A stretch of 64,000 nt of DNA from Notospermus geniculatus (GCA_002633025.1 NMRB01001995.1:23304-87303); one strand, 5' to 3'. Counted from the first letter of the stretch, positions 1 to 10,526 are shown. The notes: generated by a model not told the origin, from the sequence alone. Numbers and translations are program-made.

Positions 1-118
1 CAGATCGTGACGTCAAAATGTCATGACGTGACAATTTTGACGTCGTCGCCGGCCATTTGACGCAACATGGCCGATTCTTTGCAGTCACGTGACCGTTGTG
101 ACATCAGTGAAGAACTTA
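1..118. mobile_element. CRE-rich MITE, truncated by window edge
   Basis: The sequence matches the right-hand part of the element at 5213-5430, including TGACGTCA-like palindromes and the terminal GTGAAGAAC. It lies just beyond the donor of the aminotransferase exon, exactly as the second copy does, so it was present before the segmental duplication. Confidence 0.75.
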
Positions 119-147
119 TTAAAATGATTGAAACATCATAAACCTAC

Positions 148-1209
148 CATCGATATTTGAGACATCAGCGAAGACGAAGTAGCCACCATGTGGTTCGATC
201 GGCTCCACACCAATGGATGACATCAATGACATAATTTTGTTGAGTTTCCGTTTCATCTTTTTCGGGAGGGTTGTGAAATAGCAGTCCGGCTCATGGAGCC
301 GGTTGATCTCGTGACGATAGGCTTGTGCGTACACCTCCTGTTTGGACGAAAAGGAAAAAGATTACGTACTCCAGGAGGACACCAACTTGAACACAGATCC
401 TACAAAACCGCGGCATCAAATCAACTTACCTGCAAAGCATTGTTCAAAGGGAAGACGACAAGCTGTAGATATTTCTCGATGAGATGTTCTGCTCCGATCA
501 GGAATCCCGTCGCCCACGCCGTCATACCAAACAACTTGCCAATGCTGCCAACAGTTATTGTGCGCTCCCACATACCTGGGAGGGTGGCTGAACCGAAAAA
601 GAATCAAAAGTATATAGTTCACAAAGTTAAGGGCATGAGAATGTGATAAGCACCAATTTCAATATCAAAAGCAAAAAGTATGAAAAATGTTTCTAACGTA
701 TTAAAGATAATGTATCACGACTTCTATGTTTACATTCAGTGTTTGTAAACATGGATGTTTACATATGTTATTTTGGAGTTTTGGGACATGCCAACCCACC
801 AAATTGAATACTTTTGGAATCAAGAGAATTTCTAGAGTGGCATGCCACCAACAAATTACTCGTAAGACAAAGAAAGACTGGACACAAACAAACAAAATGT
901 AAATGAACAATGAATTTCGTGGCCCGCAAAAATACCCGTGATACATTATCCGATGCAATGAATGAATTTCCATTGCACCTGTTAAATTTGTGACTTCCAT
1001 CCTTGAGCATAAAGCTATTTAATTTTCAACCGATTTCACCCAAAACTGAATCAGATCTGCATCATGTAGGGCCTACATCATTTCTTACCCATTTTGATGT
1101 GTTCCCTGTCAGAATAGATAAACATCTCATAGACCTCATCAGCAACACAAATTACGTTGTGTCTCTTACAGGCGTCTGCTATCATGTCCATCTCTTCTGT
1201 CGTAAACAT
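148..1209 (-). CDS. Kynurenine aminotransferase-like, duplicated three-exon segment (partial)
   Basis: Three exons are visible on the minus strand: 1209-1089, 587-430 and 337-148. They have AG acceptors, GT donors and compatible phases. They encode the DEVYE segment, the PLP-lysine segment (GSIGKLFG) and the stretch ending in [13 protein letters not shown]. They match exons 5-7 of the neighbouring gene at 4298-9759, with about one residue change (FIYSD here, FVYSD there). The reading frame is open. No upstream N-terminal exons lie between 1209 and the 3' end of the neighbour at 4298. The copy is therefore either a truncated duplicate (a pseudogene in the making) or an alternative 3' cassette of the same gene. 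C-terminal exons, if any, lie left of the window. The donor after the last exon (GTAGGT) is a better consensus than that of the other copy. Confidence 0.75.
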
Positions 1210-1271
1210 CTGAGAAACGAGGAAAAGGTGCATAAATTAACATATTTTAACATAAATTAATAACAGTATAA

Positions 1272-1438
1272 GTAAAGTCGTCTCCGAATTTTGCAGATTT
1301 TCGACCCCAACCGGGGTCTTCCTCAGGCACTTTCTAGTAGAGATCCCAGAAGTGAATCTCTACTAGAAAGTGCCTGAGGAAGACCCCGGTTGGGGTTGAA
1401 AATGGGCGAAATTCGGAGACGACTTTACTTTTACTATC
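1272..1438. mobile_element. Fold-back MITE, GTCGTCTCCGAA family
   Basis: The ends are a near-perfect inverted repeat running from GTAAAGTCGTCTCC to GGAGACGACTTTAC. Each arm includes GACCCCAACCGGGGTC and CTAGTAGAGAT / ATCTCTACTAG at the centre. Another copy is at 7087-7256, and the same ends bound the long element at 24434-26262. Confidence 0.8.
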
Positions 1439-1630
1439 ATTAACATAAATTAACATATTCAAACCGAGTTTGGATATCGCGCCAATCTTGTCTTGCCATT
1501 GGAATAATCAAAATTTTGATTGATAATGATTGATTCTTTGATGATGGCATGGCCCAAATTGCTGACCAAACACAATCAGGCTGTTGATATTTTCGAATCA
1601 AAGTCCTGACATGCCTGACACATACGCAGA

Positions 1631-1669
1631 GCTTGGAGGAATTATACTGTCAGTATAATTCCTCCAAGC
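1631..1669. repeat. Perfect short palindrome
   Basis: The arms CTTGGAGGAATTATACTG and its complement are separated by one base. The exact reverse complement occurs at 18165-18201. A second hairpin (CCCTTCGGTTTACCCGCTT and its complement) follows at 1690-1743. Confidence 0.7.
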
Positions 1670-1963
1670 GCAGAGGGAGCCGCATGCGCGCCCCTTCGGT
1701 TTACCCGCTTCAAGTGGAGAGCGGGTAAACCGAAGGGGGCGCGGTACACACTGCTAGAGAGTAGGAGAGGTAAAATGTAGATCCCAGTGTGACTTTATCT
1801 GGAAGAAAAACACAATGAAAATGAAGTCAGACTCAATAACACAGAACACTGGATAATATTTGTGCAGATACTGCACTTATATTATTTTCTCACACCAGGA
1901 GTTTAAATCACGGCGATACATGGTTTCAAAATAAAGTACCGGTATAGATGAGTTGGTTTCACT

Positions 1964-2092
1964 AGCAGCCATCTTGCCAAAATTAGGTCATCACCATGGT
2001 GATTTCCCCCACTGGGGACGGGAGAACCAATCATCTGTCGCTCTGGAAGAAAATCCCCATGGTGATGACCTAATTTTGGCAAGATAGCTGCT
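1964..2092. mobile_element. MITE with about 45-base inverted ends
   Basis: AGCAGCCATCTTGCCAAAAT at the left is inverted at the right. Both arms contain TTAGGTCATCACCATGG. The 40-base centre is unique here and there is no coding capacity. Confidence 0.75.
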
Positions 2093-3400
2093 ATACTGGG
2101 CTGTTTGCAAACATCATCTATAAGAACATGTGTTTTACAGAATTTTTTAATATAGGGTAGCGAACAATTTTCGCTAGACTGTCATAGGACTGAGCCGCTC
2201 CTTGATTTCTGGAGGAATTGTGGCTGGCGAAAGGAAACTGTATAACAGTCAAAATGAACATTCAGCCTGGGTAAAATAATATTACCACTATTTCAAACAT
2301 TTAAAAGGAACATGAACCTGAGACTGGCCGGAATTAATACACCGTGTTATCTATTTTAATCTCAAGAAAAACTTGAATATCACATAAAAACATGAATGCC
2401 CGTGTCTAAAACATTGAATCACAGCTTTTCATCATTTCCACATTATCAAGGAAGTAGGCCAACTTTCCATTAAATGCTCTAAATGAATTTCTGTGGGGTG
2501 GTTTAGCTGAAAATGCCAATTAAAACTTTAAATTTGAAACTTTACCAGGGTAGGCCTAGACTATGCCTATTGTTTGACAGAACTTTTAGGGTTCGACGAT
2601 TTCTTGTCACCAACTGTTCACTCGACTGGCCTATATAAGGATGAGGCGATGACTAGCTACTCTTTGAGTTCACCAGAAAAGTTTGGGGAGAAAAAAACGA
2701 TATCCAAAACCCAGAAAGACCGCTCACACAAAGACGCATGCGCGGCGTTAAACGTGATTCACACCGCTAAGCCTAGATGGCGCAGTTGTCTGGTTGGTCA
2801 AATCGGGCTACCTTTGCAAAGTATTATGATATAAGAGATCAGTGTACAGAGTTATTGCTGGTATTTTATCATTAGGTCAATGAAGGGAATTAATGATGTA
2901 GCGAACACTTTACAGAACTTAGGGTTTGAACCCGGCGATTTCTGTCCTCTCGGGATCTGATGAGGAATAAGCTGCTCTTGAGTACCCAGAAGGAATGCCT
3001 AGTATTTTGAGACTGTATAACAGTCATTAACGCACTATAGGCCTCTCTGAAGGTATATCACAAGCTCAAAAGGAAAAACGACGAAAATGTTGCCCTGAGG
3101 CAGGTCAGAATCAATGCCCGTTTTTTGTTTTAATCTCAAGAAAACCTGAATATCACGTAAAACCTGAATATCCAAGTCAAAAACTTGAAGTTCACAGAAT
3201 TTCAACTACCGGTAGGCCTACATGCTGAGATCAAGAAAGTAACTTTTAGTAAATCTTTTGTAATGCCAGCGAACCAGCACTATAGTCATGTACCATACAT
3301 GCCATAGGCCTAACTCATGATGCTGAACAGGTGAAGTCATCCTGGGTATAGTCGAGGTATTCCAAGATCACTGTCGTCTGCACAAAACGTACCCAGGTAC
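2093..3400. other. Non-coding stretch with diverged direct repeats
   Basis: No supported exon was seen. Two diverged copies of a segment (about 2230-2480 and 3005-3240) share CTGTATAACAGTC and a block of AATCTCAAGAAAA followed by TGAATATCAC, so this is decayed repeat DNA. Confidence 0.4.
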
Positions 3401-3603
3401 AGAGGCTCTTCACTGACGTCACAACGGTCACGTGACTGCAACGAATCGGCCATGTTGGCTGTCAAATGGCCGGTGCCGACGTAAAACTATCACGTCATGA
3501 CATTTTGACGTCACGATCTGTGTTGAGGTTGTGTTCATGACGTGACGTCCCTTGACATTTTGACGGCATCGTCATGGAAATGTGACGTCACGTGAAGAAC
3601 CTA
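3401..3603. mobile_element. CRE-rich MITE, inverted copy
   Basis: Ends are AGAGGCTCTTCAC and GTGAAGAACCT. The body holds several TGACGTCA / CACGTGAC words. It is the same family as 5213-5430 but in the opposite orientation. Confidence 0.75.
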
Positions 3604-3799
3604 GTTTGTGTTCTGGAGTACACCAAGGTTCATTGCTTTGAACCAGTCGGAAGATGTTTTTCTTCAACACATCCCACCATTTTTTTATTTGTCATCTCTC
3701 ACCGAGCACAGCACAATGTCATGTCATGTCGCTTTGTTTCAGACCAACTTGACCGTCTAACTTGTGTACTTCAAAAGGACAAATGTGTACCCTGGGTAC

Positions 3800-4165
3800 A
3801 ATGAGATACCCGCGTGACTAACTTTGCCACGCGGTGGCGCTGCGATCGATCGACCCGTCGCGACGTCATTTAAACTGTTGACGTTGCGTCATGAAAAAGT
3901 GACCTGTACATTTTTCTACAGGAATAATGAGACAAAAACGTTGCTTTTATCGCCAACCTATCTCCTCATTTTAAGGAATAAAGCAAGGAGATTAAAGAAA
4001 ATTTCATCTGCAACGCGATGATGTAAGGTTTACTGTCAGGCGACCAACACAAATGGTTTATTTTCACGCCAGAATTAAATGGAAATAACGTTAATAGAAA
4101 AAAGAAACTTTGGGCACATCGCTCGCAGCGCCACGTCATGACGTTAGTTCCGCAGGTTCCTCATT
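3800..4165. mobile_element. MITE, AATGAGATACCCGCG family
   Basis: The ends are AATGAGATACCCGCG and GTTCCGCAGGTTCCTCATT (inverted, imperfect). The same element lies in reverse orientation at 6364-6723. Confidence 0.65.
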
Positions 4166-4297
4166 TTATGCTGACACTGATCTTGGGCTTAGTTTAGAAG
4201 GAGCTTAAGGTCATTGCATGGCCCATAGGACCAACAATGCATACCCTGTACAGGAACATAAATAGACAAGAATCACATTGGTGTATTCCAGAATCAA

Positions 4298-7200
4298 TTA
4301 GGGATCGTTGGTCGTGACGCCATTCGGGACGTCATTGGCAACGCCGTTGATGACGCCATTGGCAACACCGCATTTGGTGACACCATTGGCAACACCATTT
4401 GTAACACCATTGGCAAGACCGTTGGTGGCATCTTTGGCAACGCCGTTTGGAGCACCGTTGGTGACATCTTTGCCATGTTTGCCAACACCACTGGCAACAC
4501 CCTTGCCGATTTTTTCACCCTTGTTGCCCTGTAGGAGGTTTAGGCCCTCAAGCTGTGCAGCAGCCCCAGCGAGAGTCGCGTCACTCTGAAATGATAACCA
4601 GTTTGCTTTTCTTCAGATATGTTATCGGAGAGGTCGTGTTAACCAAGGCAGATAAAGTAACATAAAGGTGGAAGCAGATTATGATAAATTAAAATAAAGG
4701 TGGAAGCAGATAACTCAACAGAAAATGTTGACATTAAACTGCTACACCACTTACCTTGATGAAACAAATGCGAACAAAGTTGGCTGCAAGATGCTGGCAT
4801 TTTGGACTGTAGAAAACGTTGGCTGGTGCAACAGCTAGGCCCTGAAATGTCATATGAGATTGTCAGTATCTCGCAGACTCACCTATCTAACAGCAAAAAG
4901 GTGAGGTGTCAGATTACGGTCATGTCACTGCACGTCATTGACAAGGTTAAACGGGGCCAAAATCCCCATTCCGAGTGGAATGGATGCGATTTAGGCCTAC
5001 TCACCTTTTCTTTGCACAGCCACCGAGCAAATCTGGACGCTTTGTCGCCTGAACCCAGACAGTACCTCTCTGAAAAGGAAAAGGAAACAGTGAAATGGAG
5101 ATGATGAAATAGCCAGACCAAAATACGTTTTTGATTATCCCTTACAAAATGGAACGACAAAACTCCAAAAGGCAAAAACTTGGCGCCAAAAATCGCTCGT
5201 TTCTGACCAGACAGAGGTTCTTCACGTGACGTCACATTTCCATGACGACACGATGCCGCCATGTTGGCCGTCAAAATGTCAAGCGACGTCACGGTATGAA
5301 CACAGCGTCAACACACAGATCGTGACGTCAGAATGTCATGACGTGATAGTTTTGCGTCGTCGCCGGCCATTTGACGCAACATGGCCGACTCTTTGCAGTC
5401 ACGCGGCCGTTGTGACGTCAGTGAAGAACTTATTTAAAAATGATTGAAACATCATGAACGTGTACCATCGATATTTGAGACATCAGCGAAGACAAAGTAG
5501 CCACCATGTGGTTCGATCGGCTCCACACCAATGGACGACATCAATGACATAATTTTGTTGAGTTTCCGTTTCATCTTTTTCGGGAGGGTTGTGAAATAGC
5601 AGTCGGGCTCATGGAGTCGGTTGATCTCGTGACGATAGGCTTGTGCGTACACCTCCTGTTTGGACAGAAAGGAAAAAGATTACGTGGTCCAGGAGGACAC
5701 CAACTTGAACACAGATCCTACAAAACGGCGGCATCAAATCAACTTACCTGCAAAGCATTGTTCAAAGGGAAGACGACAAGCTGTAGATATTTCTCGATGA
5801 GATGTTCGGCTCCGATCAGGAATCCCGTCGCCCATGCCGTCATACCAAACAACTTGCCTATGCTGCCAACAGTTATTGTGCGCTCCCACATACCTGGGAG
5901 GGTGGCTGAAGCGAAAAAGAATCAAAATAGTTCACAAAGTTAAGGGCATGAGAATGTGATAAGCACCAATTTCAATATCAAAAGCCAAAAGTATGAAAAA
6001 TGTTTCTGACGTATTAAACCACTGCGTTAAAGATAATGTATCACGACTTCTATGTTTACATTCAATGTTTGTAAAAATGGATGTTTACATTATGTTATTT
6101 TGGAGTTTTGGGACATGCCAACCCACCAAATTGAATACTTTTGGAATCAAGAGAATTTCTAGAGGGGCATGCCACCAACAAATTACTCGTAAGACAAAGA
6201 AAGACTGGACATAAACAAACAAAATGTAAATAAACAATGAATTTCGTGGCCCGCGAAAATACCCGTGATACATTATCCGATGCAATGAATGAATTTCCAT
6301 TGCTCCATTTGTGACTTCCATCCTTGAGCATAAACCTATTTAATTTTCAACCGATTTCACCCACAATGAGGTACCCGCGGAACTAACGCGAGCGATGTGA
6401 CCGAAATCTTTTTTCTAACGTTATTTCCATTTACTTCTGGCGTGAAAATAAACCATTTGTGTTGGTCGCATGGCAGTAAAACTTACATCATCGTGTAGCA
6501 GATGAAATTTTCTTTTAAACTCGTTCCTTTTTTTTCTTAAAATTAAGAGATCCGATAGCGATAAGGACAACGTCATTTGTGTCATTCTTCCTGTAGAAAA
6601 ATGTACAGGAAATTTTTTCATGACGCAACGTCAACGCCTAAAACAACGTCAATGACGTCGTTTCGGTACAATCGCTCGCAGCGCCGACCTGTCGGGATAA
6701 ACCGCAGGGCGACCCCCTCATTGAATCAGATCTGCATCATGGACATCATTTCTTACCCATTTTGATGTGTTCCCTGTCAGAATAGACGAACATCTCATAA
6801 ACTTCATCAGCAACACAAATTACGTTGTGTCTCTTACAGGCGTCTGCTATCATGTCCATCTCTTCTGTCGTGAACATCTGAGAAACGAGGAAATGGTGCA
6901 TAAATTAACATATTTTAACATAAATTAATCCAAGATACAGAATAGCACAAAATTGACACACAAAATGATAATTAGCAAGAAGTCAATCTCCAGAATTCAC
7001 GAATTTTCGACCCCAACCGGGGTCTTTTTCAAGTGGAACTTTACAATCTGAAACTCTAGAAAAGACATAAATTAATAACAGTATAAGTAAAGCCGTATCC
7101 GAATTTCGCAAATTTTCGACCCCAAGAGGGGTCTTCCTCAGGCACTTTCTAGTAGAGATCCTAGAAGTGAATCCCAGAAGTGGATCTCAACTAGAAAATG

Positions 7201-9759
7201 CCTGAGGAAGACCCCGGTTGGGGTTGAAAATGGGCGAAATTCGGAGACGACTTTACTTTTACTATCATTAACATAAATTAACATATTCAAATCACTTATT
7301 TCCATTTTTTCATACCTTTCCTGTCGGATTATGTGGGGTATTCAGCAGAACCATTTTTGTTCTCTCCGTGAACGCGGCCTCAAATTCTTCTGGGTCGAAG
7401 TAGAAGTTGTCACTTGTCGGAGGAGAGCCATCTGGTGAGCGGTTCTGAAGAATAAATTTCAGGTTTCTGCGTTTAATACAGTAGTTAAGACCGTTGTACC
7501 TGTAAACCAGTTTTTGGCAGCATAAGATACGGAAAGTTCATTTGGCGTAATAGACAGTTTTCGCAAAGCCCCCGAAACGCCGACGCCAACGTCTGCTCTC
7601 TTCGCGTCATCGAACAATGGGATTGGCGTCTACAGTGGACTGCAATTCATTTTGGTAGTTGAAATCGGAGTCGGAAAGCTGCGCATCCTCTCTGTTTTCA
7701 CTTATTTTCCATTCAAAATCAAAGTCAGAAACAGAACGCCTACGTGAACAGTTATAAATGGAGAATGCAATGTTACTGACTTGATAGGCCTACTCATGCA
7801 GGCTCAACATTCCCTTGGCGCATTCACAGCAGCTGCAGACAAACTGCAGACTTCTATTGTGCCCCATTGTGCAAGGCTGAATTAATGAGCAAATTTGCAT
7901 ATTACACCAGCCAGAAATCCAGGGACACCCATATATAACTGCATATTTTTGCTCCGTCTGAATAACTAATGTTCTGAAAATTTTCCACTCGTCAATGGGC
8001 ATGATCGGGAAATTCCAAAATCAGATTGGCGCGTCCTGCAGTCGTTCCACCAATCAGAGCCTTCGGTAGTTGTTTCGGTCCGTATTACCACCTCCCTGAT
8101 TGGTTGGACGCTTTCCCGACGCGTTGCTCACGCGCCAGTCTGTCACCACCTTTCGAGCAATGTTTAAAGTCCGAACACATCTAACTTGGACCAAATGGAA
8201 TGCGGAAGTTAGGCAATACATCAGTTTTTTCGCGGATCTTTCATCACACGCAACGTCACCGGTTTAGAAAACCGCAAATTCGTGTCTGATTTCTGACTTC
8301 CGCATTCCATTGGGTCGAAGTTAGATGTGGTCGCAATTTATGGGGGCTTGTTATTTATGCATCATCTGTGATTTGACACGAATCATCCGTAACACGTTTA
8401 TCATAGTTTGCCTTCATCAGTTTTTATCACTTTTAAAGTCAGGTGTGAAAGGAAAGAATGTCCCCAGGAAAAACTGTCCTGGGAACAAAAGATCCTATTG
8501 TTACATTCTATAATCTCTGGCGATTGGTTTCTATACCCATGCCGCTTATTCCGTCATTCAACAATAGAAGTGGACACTTTTTACATGGGGACACTCTTTA
8601 CTGCTACACCTGCTACACCTGCAACATCAGACTACGGCCCAATGAAATGCGGAAGTCATGTAATGTAATGTGGCAGAGCTTTGTGGTTTTTAATCATGCC
8701 TGTTGACCATTTGTGGTCGTTCCCCGATTTTTCGCATTGCACCGGTTATTCAAGAGCCGCGTGTGACTAAAGGTCCGTAGAAAATCTAACTTTCAATTTC
8801 CTAACTTCCGCATTCCGTTGGGTCGTAGTTGTTGCCAGACTTTACCGTCATGATCGTATGCTTACCAGTTTCAAAGTGACGAACACTGGAACTGCTCCCA
8901 CTTGTTCAACCATCGAACTGAACGGGCAGTAGAAGGGGTCGAATATAATAACCTGGATATAAAACATGAAATAGGAATAGGCCCTAATTAATGGGATGTT
9001 GTTTATCAAACACTTTCTTTGATCAAAAGTGTTACATCTTTATACAACATCCAGTTTTTTTAGAGGGACGTTTTTTATTGCAGTCGTAAGGCAAGATAGT
9101 AGAGTTGTCGGGTGAGACAGTCTCTTTAAATACGAAATAGTGATATTCTGTTTAGGCCTACTGCAATTGTAACAATCTTTACTGCACTGCACAGATGGTC
9201 AAGTACTACGTAGCAGGCCTAGTATAACAATTTTCATTCACCATACCTCGTCTCCAGGTGATGTAAACGTCCGAAATAGCTTTAATAGTGCCTCTGTTGC
9301 TCCGATTGACGTCGCAACATTTTTGACTGGGTCCAAGGTTCGGTTGAAGAGGGGAGTATAGAGATCGGCCAGGGCCTGAAGCAGACTTAGTCGTCCCTGA
9401 AATATGCAAACACGGTGTAAGCTTTCCAGTGTGGCCCGTGTGCCAGTGTGACATTAGGGAGATTTAGTAATCAAACGCGAAACGTAAACGTTAAGGACAA
9501 CGTTATTTTTGTACCGAAAATGCAATATAAAATCTGGTGAATGTGTAGTATGAAAAAACGTTGTCGTAAAGTTTACGTTTATCGTTTGATTTCTAAACCT
9601 CCCTATCACAAGAGATTGACGGAATAAGGCGCGACTTGACAATGACAATGAACCTACGTTGCCTCGCGCACAATACTGGTTCAGAAGAACATCTTTTCCG
9701 CTAACTGCATCCTTGATGTACTCGACGAGGTTTTCCGCCGGGTGAAAGTCAGGGAACCC
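4298..9759 (-). CDS. Kynurenine-oxoglutarate aminotransferase-like protein, 5' incomplete
   Basis: Ten minus-strand exons join in frame: 9759-9658, 9396-9247, 8952-8866, 7444-7316, 6877-6757, 5905-5748, 5655-5466, 5069-5005, 4841-4755 and 4585-4298 (TAA at 4300-4298). They give 458 residues without the N-terminus. Fold-type I aminotransferase features follow the order of KYAT1/KYAT3: GFPDFHP, LLNQY, GDE then [42 protein letters not shown] (Schiff-base lysine), GGYF and a final FVRICF (carboxylate-binding Arg). The family catalyses PLP-dependent transamination of kynurenine and other amino acids, often with cysteine-S-conjugate beta-lyase activity. Two oddities stand out. The usual TGWK phosphate-binding segment is TAWA, lacking the lysine. 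The last exon also adds about 75 residues of N-G-V-A-rich sequence after the normal end. The donor at 5465 is a weak GTACAC. N-terminal exons were not found upstream to about 17 kb. Confidence 0.88.
4301..4530 (-). repeat. Coding repeat: N-G-V-A tail of the aminotransferase
   Basis: The 3' end of the last exon is built from degenerate 12-15-base units (GGTGTTGCCAAT and variants). They encode repeats such as [13 protein letters not shown] up to the stop. The normal family C-terminus ends at about [13 protein letters not shown], so the tail is an addition by in-frame repeat expansion. Confidence 0.8.
5213..5430. mobile_element. CRE-rich MITE, complete copy
   Basis: The ends AGAGGTTCTTCAC and GTGAAGAACT are inverted. 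Inner words are CGTGACGTCAC and GTGACGTCAG. It lies in the intron between aminotransferase exons 5466-5655 and 5005-5069. Confidence 0.8.
6364..6723. mobile_element. MITE (AATGAGGTACCCGCG family) inserted after the duplication
   Basis: Ends are CAATGAGGTACCCGCGG and CCCCCTCATTG. The partner copy at about 1036-1052 reads straight through from ACCCA to AATCAG, giving a natural empty site. It is the inverted relative of 3800-4165. Confidence 0.75.
6930..7066. mobile_element. 137-base element with a GACCCCAACCGGGGTC hairpin
   Basis: It starts CCAAGATACAGAATAGC and ends GAAAAGAC. It is flanked by direct repeats of ATAAATTAAT, and the duplicate copy near 1255 has a single ATAAATTAAT and no insert. 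A nearly identical element is at 14618-14754. Confidence 0.75.
7087..7256. mobile_element. Fold-back MITE, GTCGTCTCCGAA family, copy 2
   Basis: It is a duplicate of 1272-1438 with a short extra centre (CCTAGAAGTGAATCCCAGAAG). The left arm has decayed to GCCGTATCC. Confidence 0.75.
7550..7690. mobile_element. Fused fragments of two MITE families
   Basis: GTTTTCGCAAAGCCCCCGAA at the left belongs to the hairpin family at 16219-16350. From TGGACTGCAATTCATT the sequence matches the end of the fold-back element at 49729-50335. Confidence 0.5.
8176..8330. mobile_element. MITE, GGAATGCGGAAGTTAG family
   Basis: The ends CACATCTAACTTGGACC and its inverted counterpart at 8313-8330 each carry AATGCGGAAGTTAG or CTGACTTCCGCATT. 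A second member spans about 8635-8838 and a third, carrying insertions, is at 16126-16599. Confidence 0.65.
8635..8838. mobile_element. MITE, GGAATGCGGAAGTTAG family, uninterrupted copy
   Basis: In reverse complement this reads collinearly with 16126-16599 but lacks both internal insertions. It therefore supplies the empty sites for the nested elements there. Its right end abuts the aminotransferase exon at 8866-8952. Confidence 0.65.
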
Positions 9760-9789
9760 CTGAAAAGTATGGTAAATAAAGAGGTTGGT

Positions 9790-9930
9790 AAAAAACGCAA
9801 GCGGTCTACTCGCCACCGATCTTCTCGCCAGCCACTGCAGGCTAGGTGATATCAGCTTTGGTATTGTTTGACAATGGCCGAGCATCGCTGGCGAGAAGAT
9901 TCCACGCATCGCTGTCCAGCGCACACCTGG
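9790..9930. mobile_element. GCGATATCGCC-family MITE, decayed
   Basis: Words such as GATCTTCTCGCCAGCCA, AGGTGATATCAGC, GCGAGAAGATTCCACGCATC and CAGCGCACACCTGG also occur at 15965-16112 and 62850-63078. Confidence 0.5.
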
Positions 9931-10423
9931 CGTCCATAGTGAGGTTTCGGAAGTCTGACGAAACACGACGTACGAAATACGAAATTGGACTTCACTTCCA
10001 TGACGTTATTTATTTCAGGAGACGGTTGGTACCACAAATATCGCCTGCTGCAAGAGCGTCTTTTGGGTGTACATGTATTTATTAAACTTTGAAATTTAAC
10101 TACTTTGAAATTTATCTTTGAAATTTATCTTTCGTTTCCACTTCGTACCTACGAAGTGGAAATTTAAAACTTCAAGATATGTACCATAACTCTCTCGGTC
10201 TTACATGATATGCTAAAAGACGCAGTGCAGTGGCGGTACCAACCATCTCCAGAAAAACATATTCCAGGTACTGGAAATGAAGTTGAATTTCGTTTTTCGT
10301 ACTTCGTGTTACGTCATAGATTTGCGAAACCTCCCTAAAAGCCGATTTTGCACGCTGGCGATGGGATCGCTTGGCGTGCTTTAAGGTTTTGTGGAAAAGG
10401 AGGCAAGGAAGAAATCTAATTAC

Positions 10424-10472
10424 CATGATCAAACTTGTTGACTTCGACTCGCAGCACATCTGCTCCAAATCC
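10424..10472 (-). CDS. Orphan exon resembling CoA-transferase III (CaiB/AMACR) family
   Basis: A 49-base exon candidate has a good polypyrimidine acceptor (CTGTCATTACAG) and a GTAATT donor. It encodes GFGADVLRVEVNKFDH. The FGADVxRVE core is the familiar N-terminal motif of family III CoA transferases and alpha-methylacyl-CoA racemases. No partner exon was found on either side, so it could be a remnant exon, part of a gene whose other exons lie outside the window, or chance. It is not in the expected register for the missing aminotransferase N-terminus. Confidence 0.25.
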
Positions 10473-10526
10473 CTGTAATGACAGAACGAGGATACACATG
10501 CAGCTGATAAGGACGGCGTGAAGGAA

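Larger units (their letters stand above)
1..1465. repeat. Segmental duplication, copy 1 (partner 5319-7290)
   Basis: This stretch is collinear and nearly identical with 5319-7290. It covers the CRE-rich MITE, three aminotransferase exons with their introns, and a fold-back MITE. The exon borders 430, 587 and 337 map to 5748, 5905 and 5655 with a constant offset of 5318. Identity ends at about 1461 against 7290. The partner carries two additional insertions (6364-6723 and 6930-7066). The left border lies outside the window. Confidence 0.9.
5319..7290. repeat. Segmental duplication, copy 2 (partner 1-1465)
   Basis: This copy contains the same three exons and the same flanking MITEs as 1-1465. 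It also has a 360-base MITE and a 137-base element that the partner lacks, so both entered after the duplication or were lost cleanly from the partner. Confidence 0.9.

Noticed and set aside
571-580. Acceptor at 576 for the aminotransferase PLP-lysine exon
   Set aside because: The acceptor at 588 (TTCGGTTCAG) restores the conserved [10 protein letters not shown] with the same phase, so the internal CAG at 576 is not used in the model.
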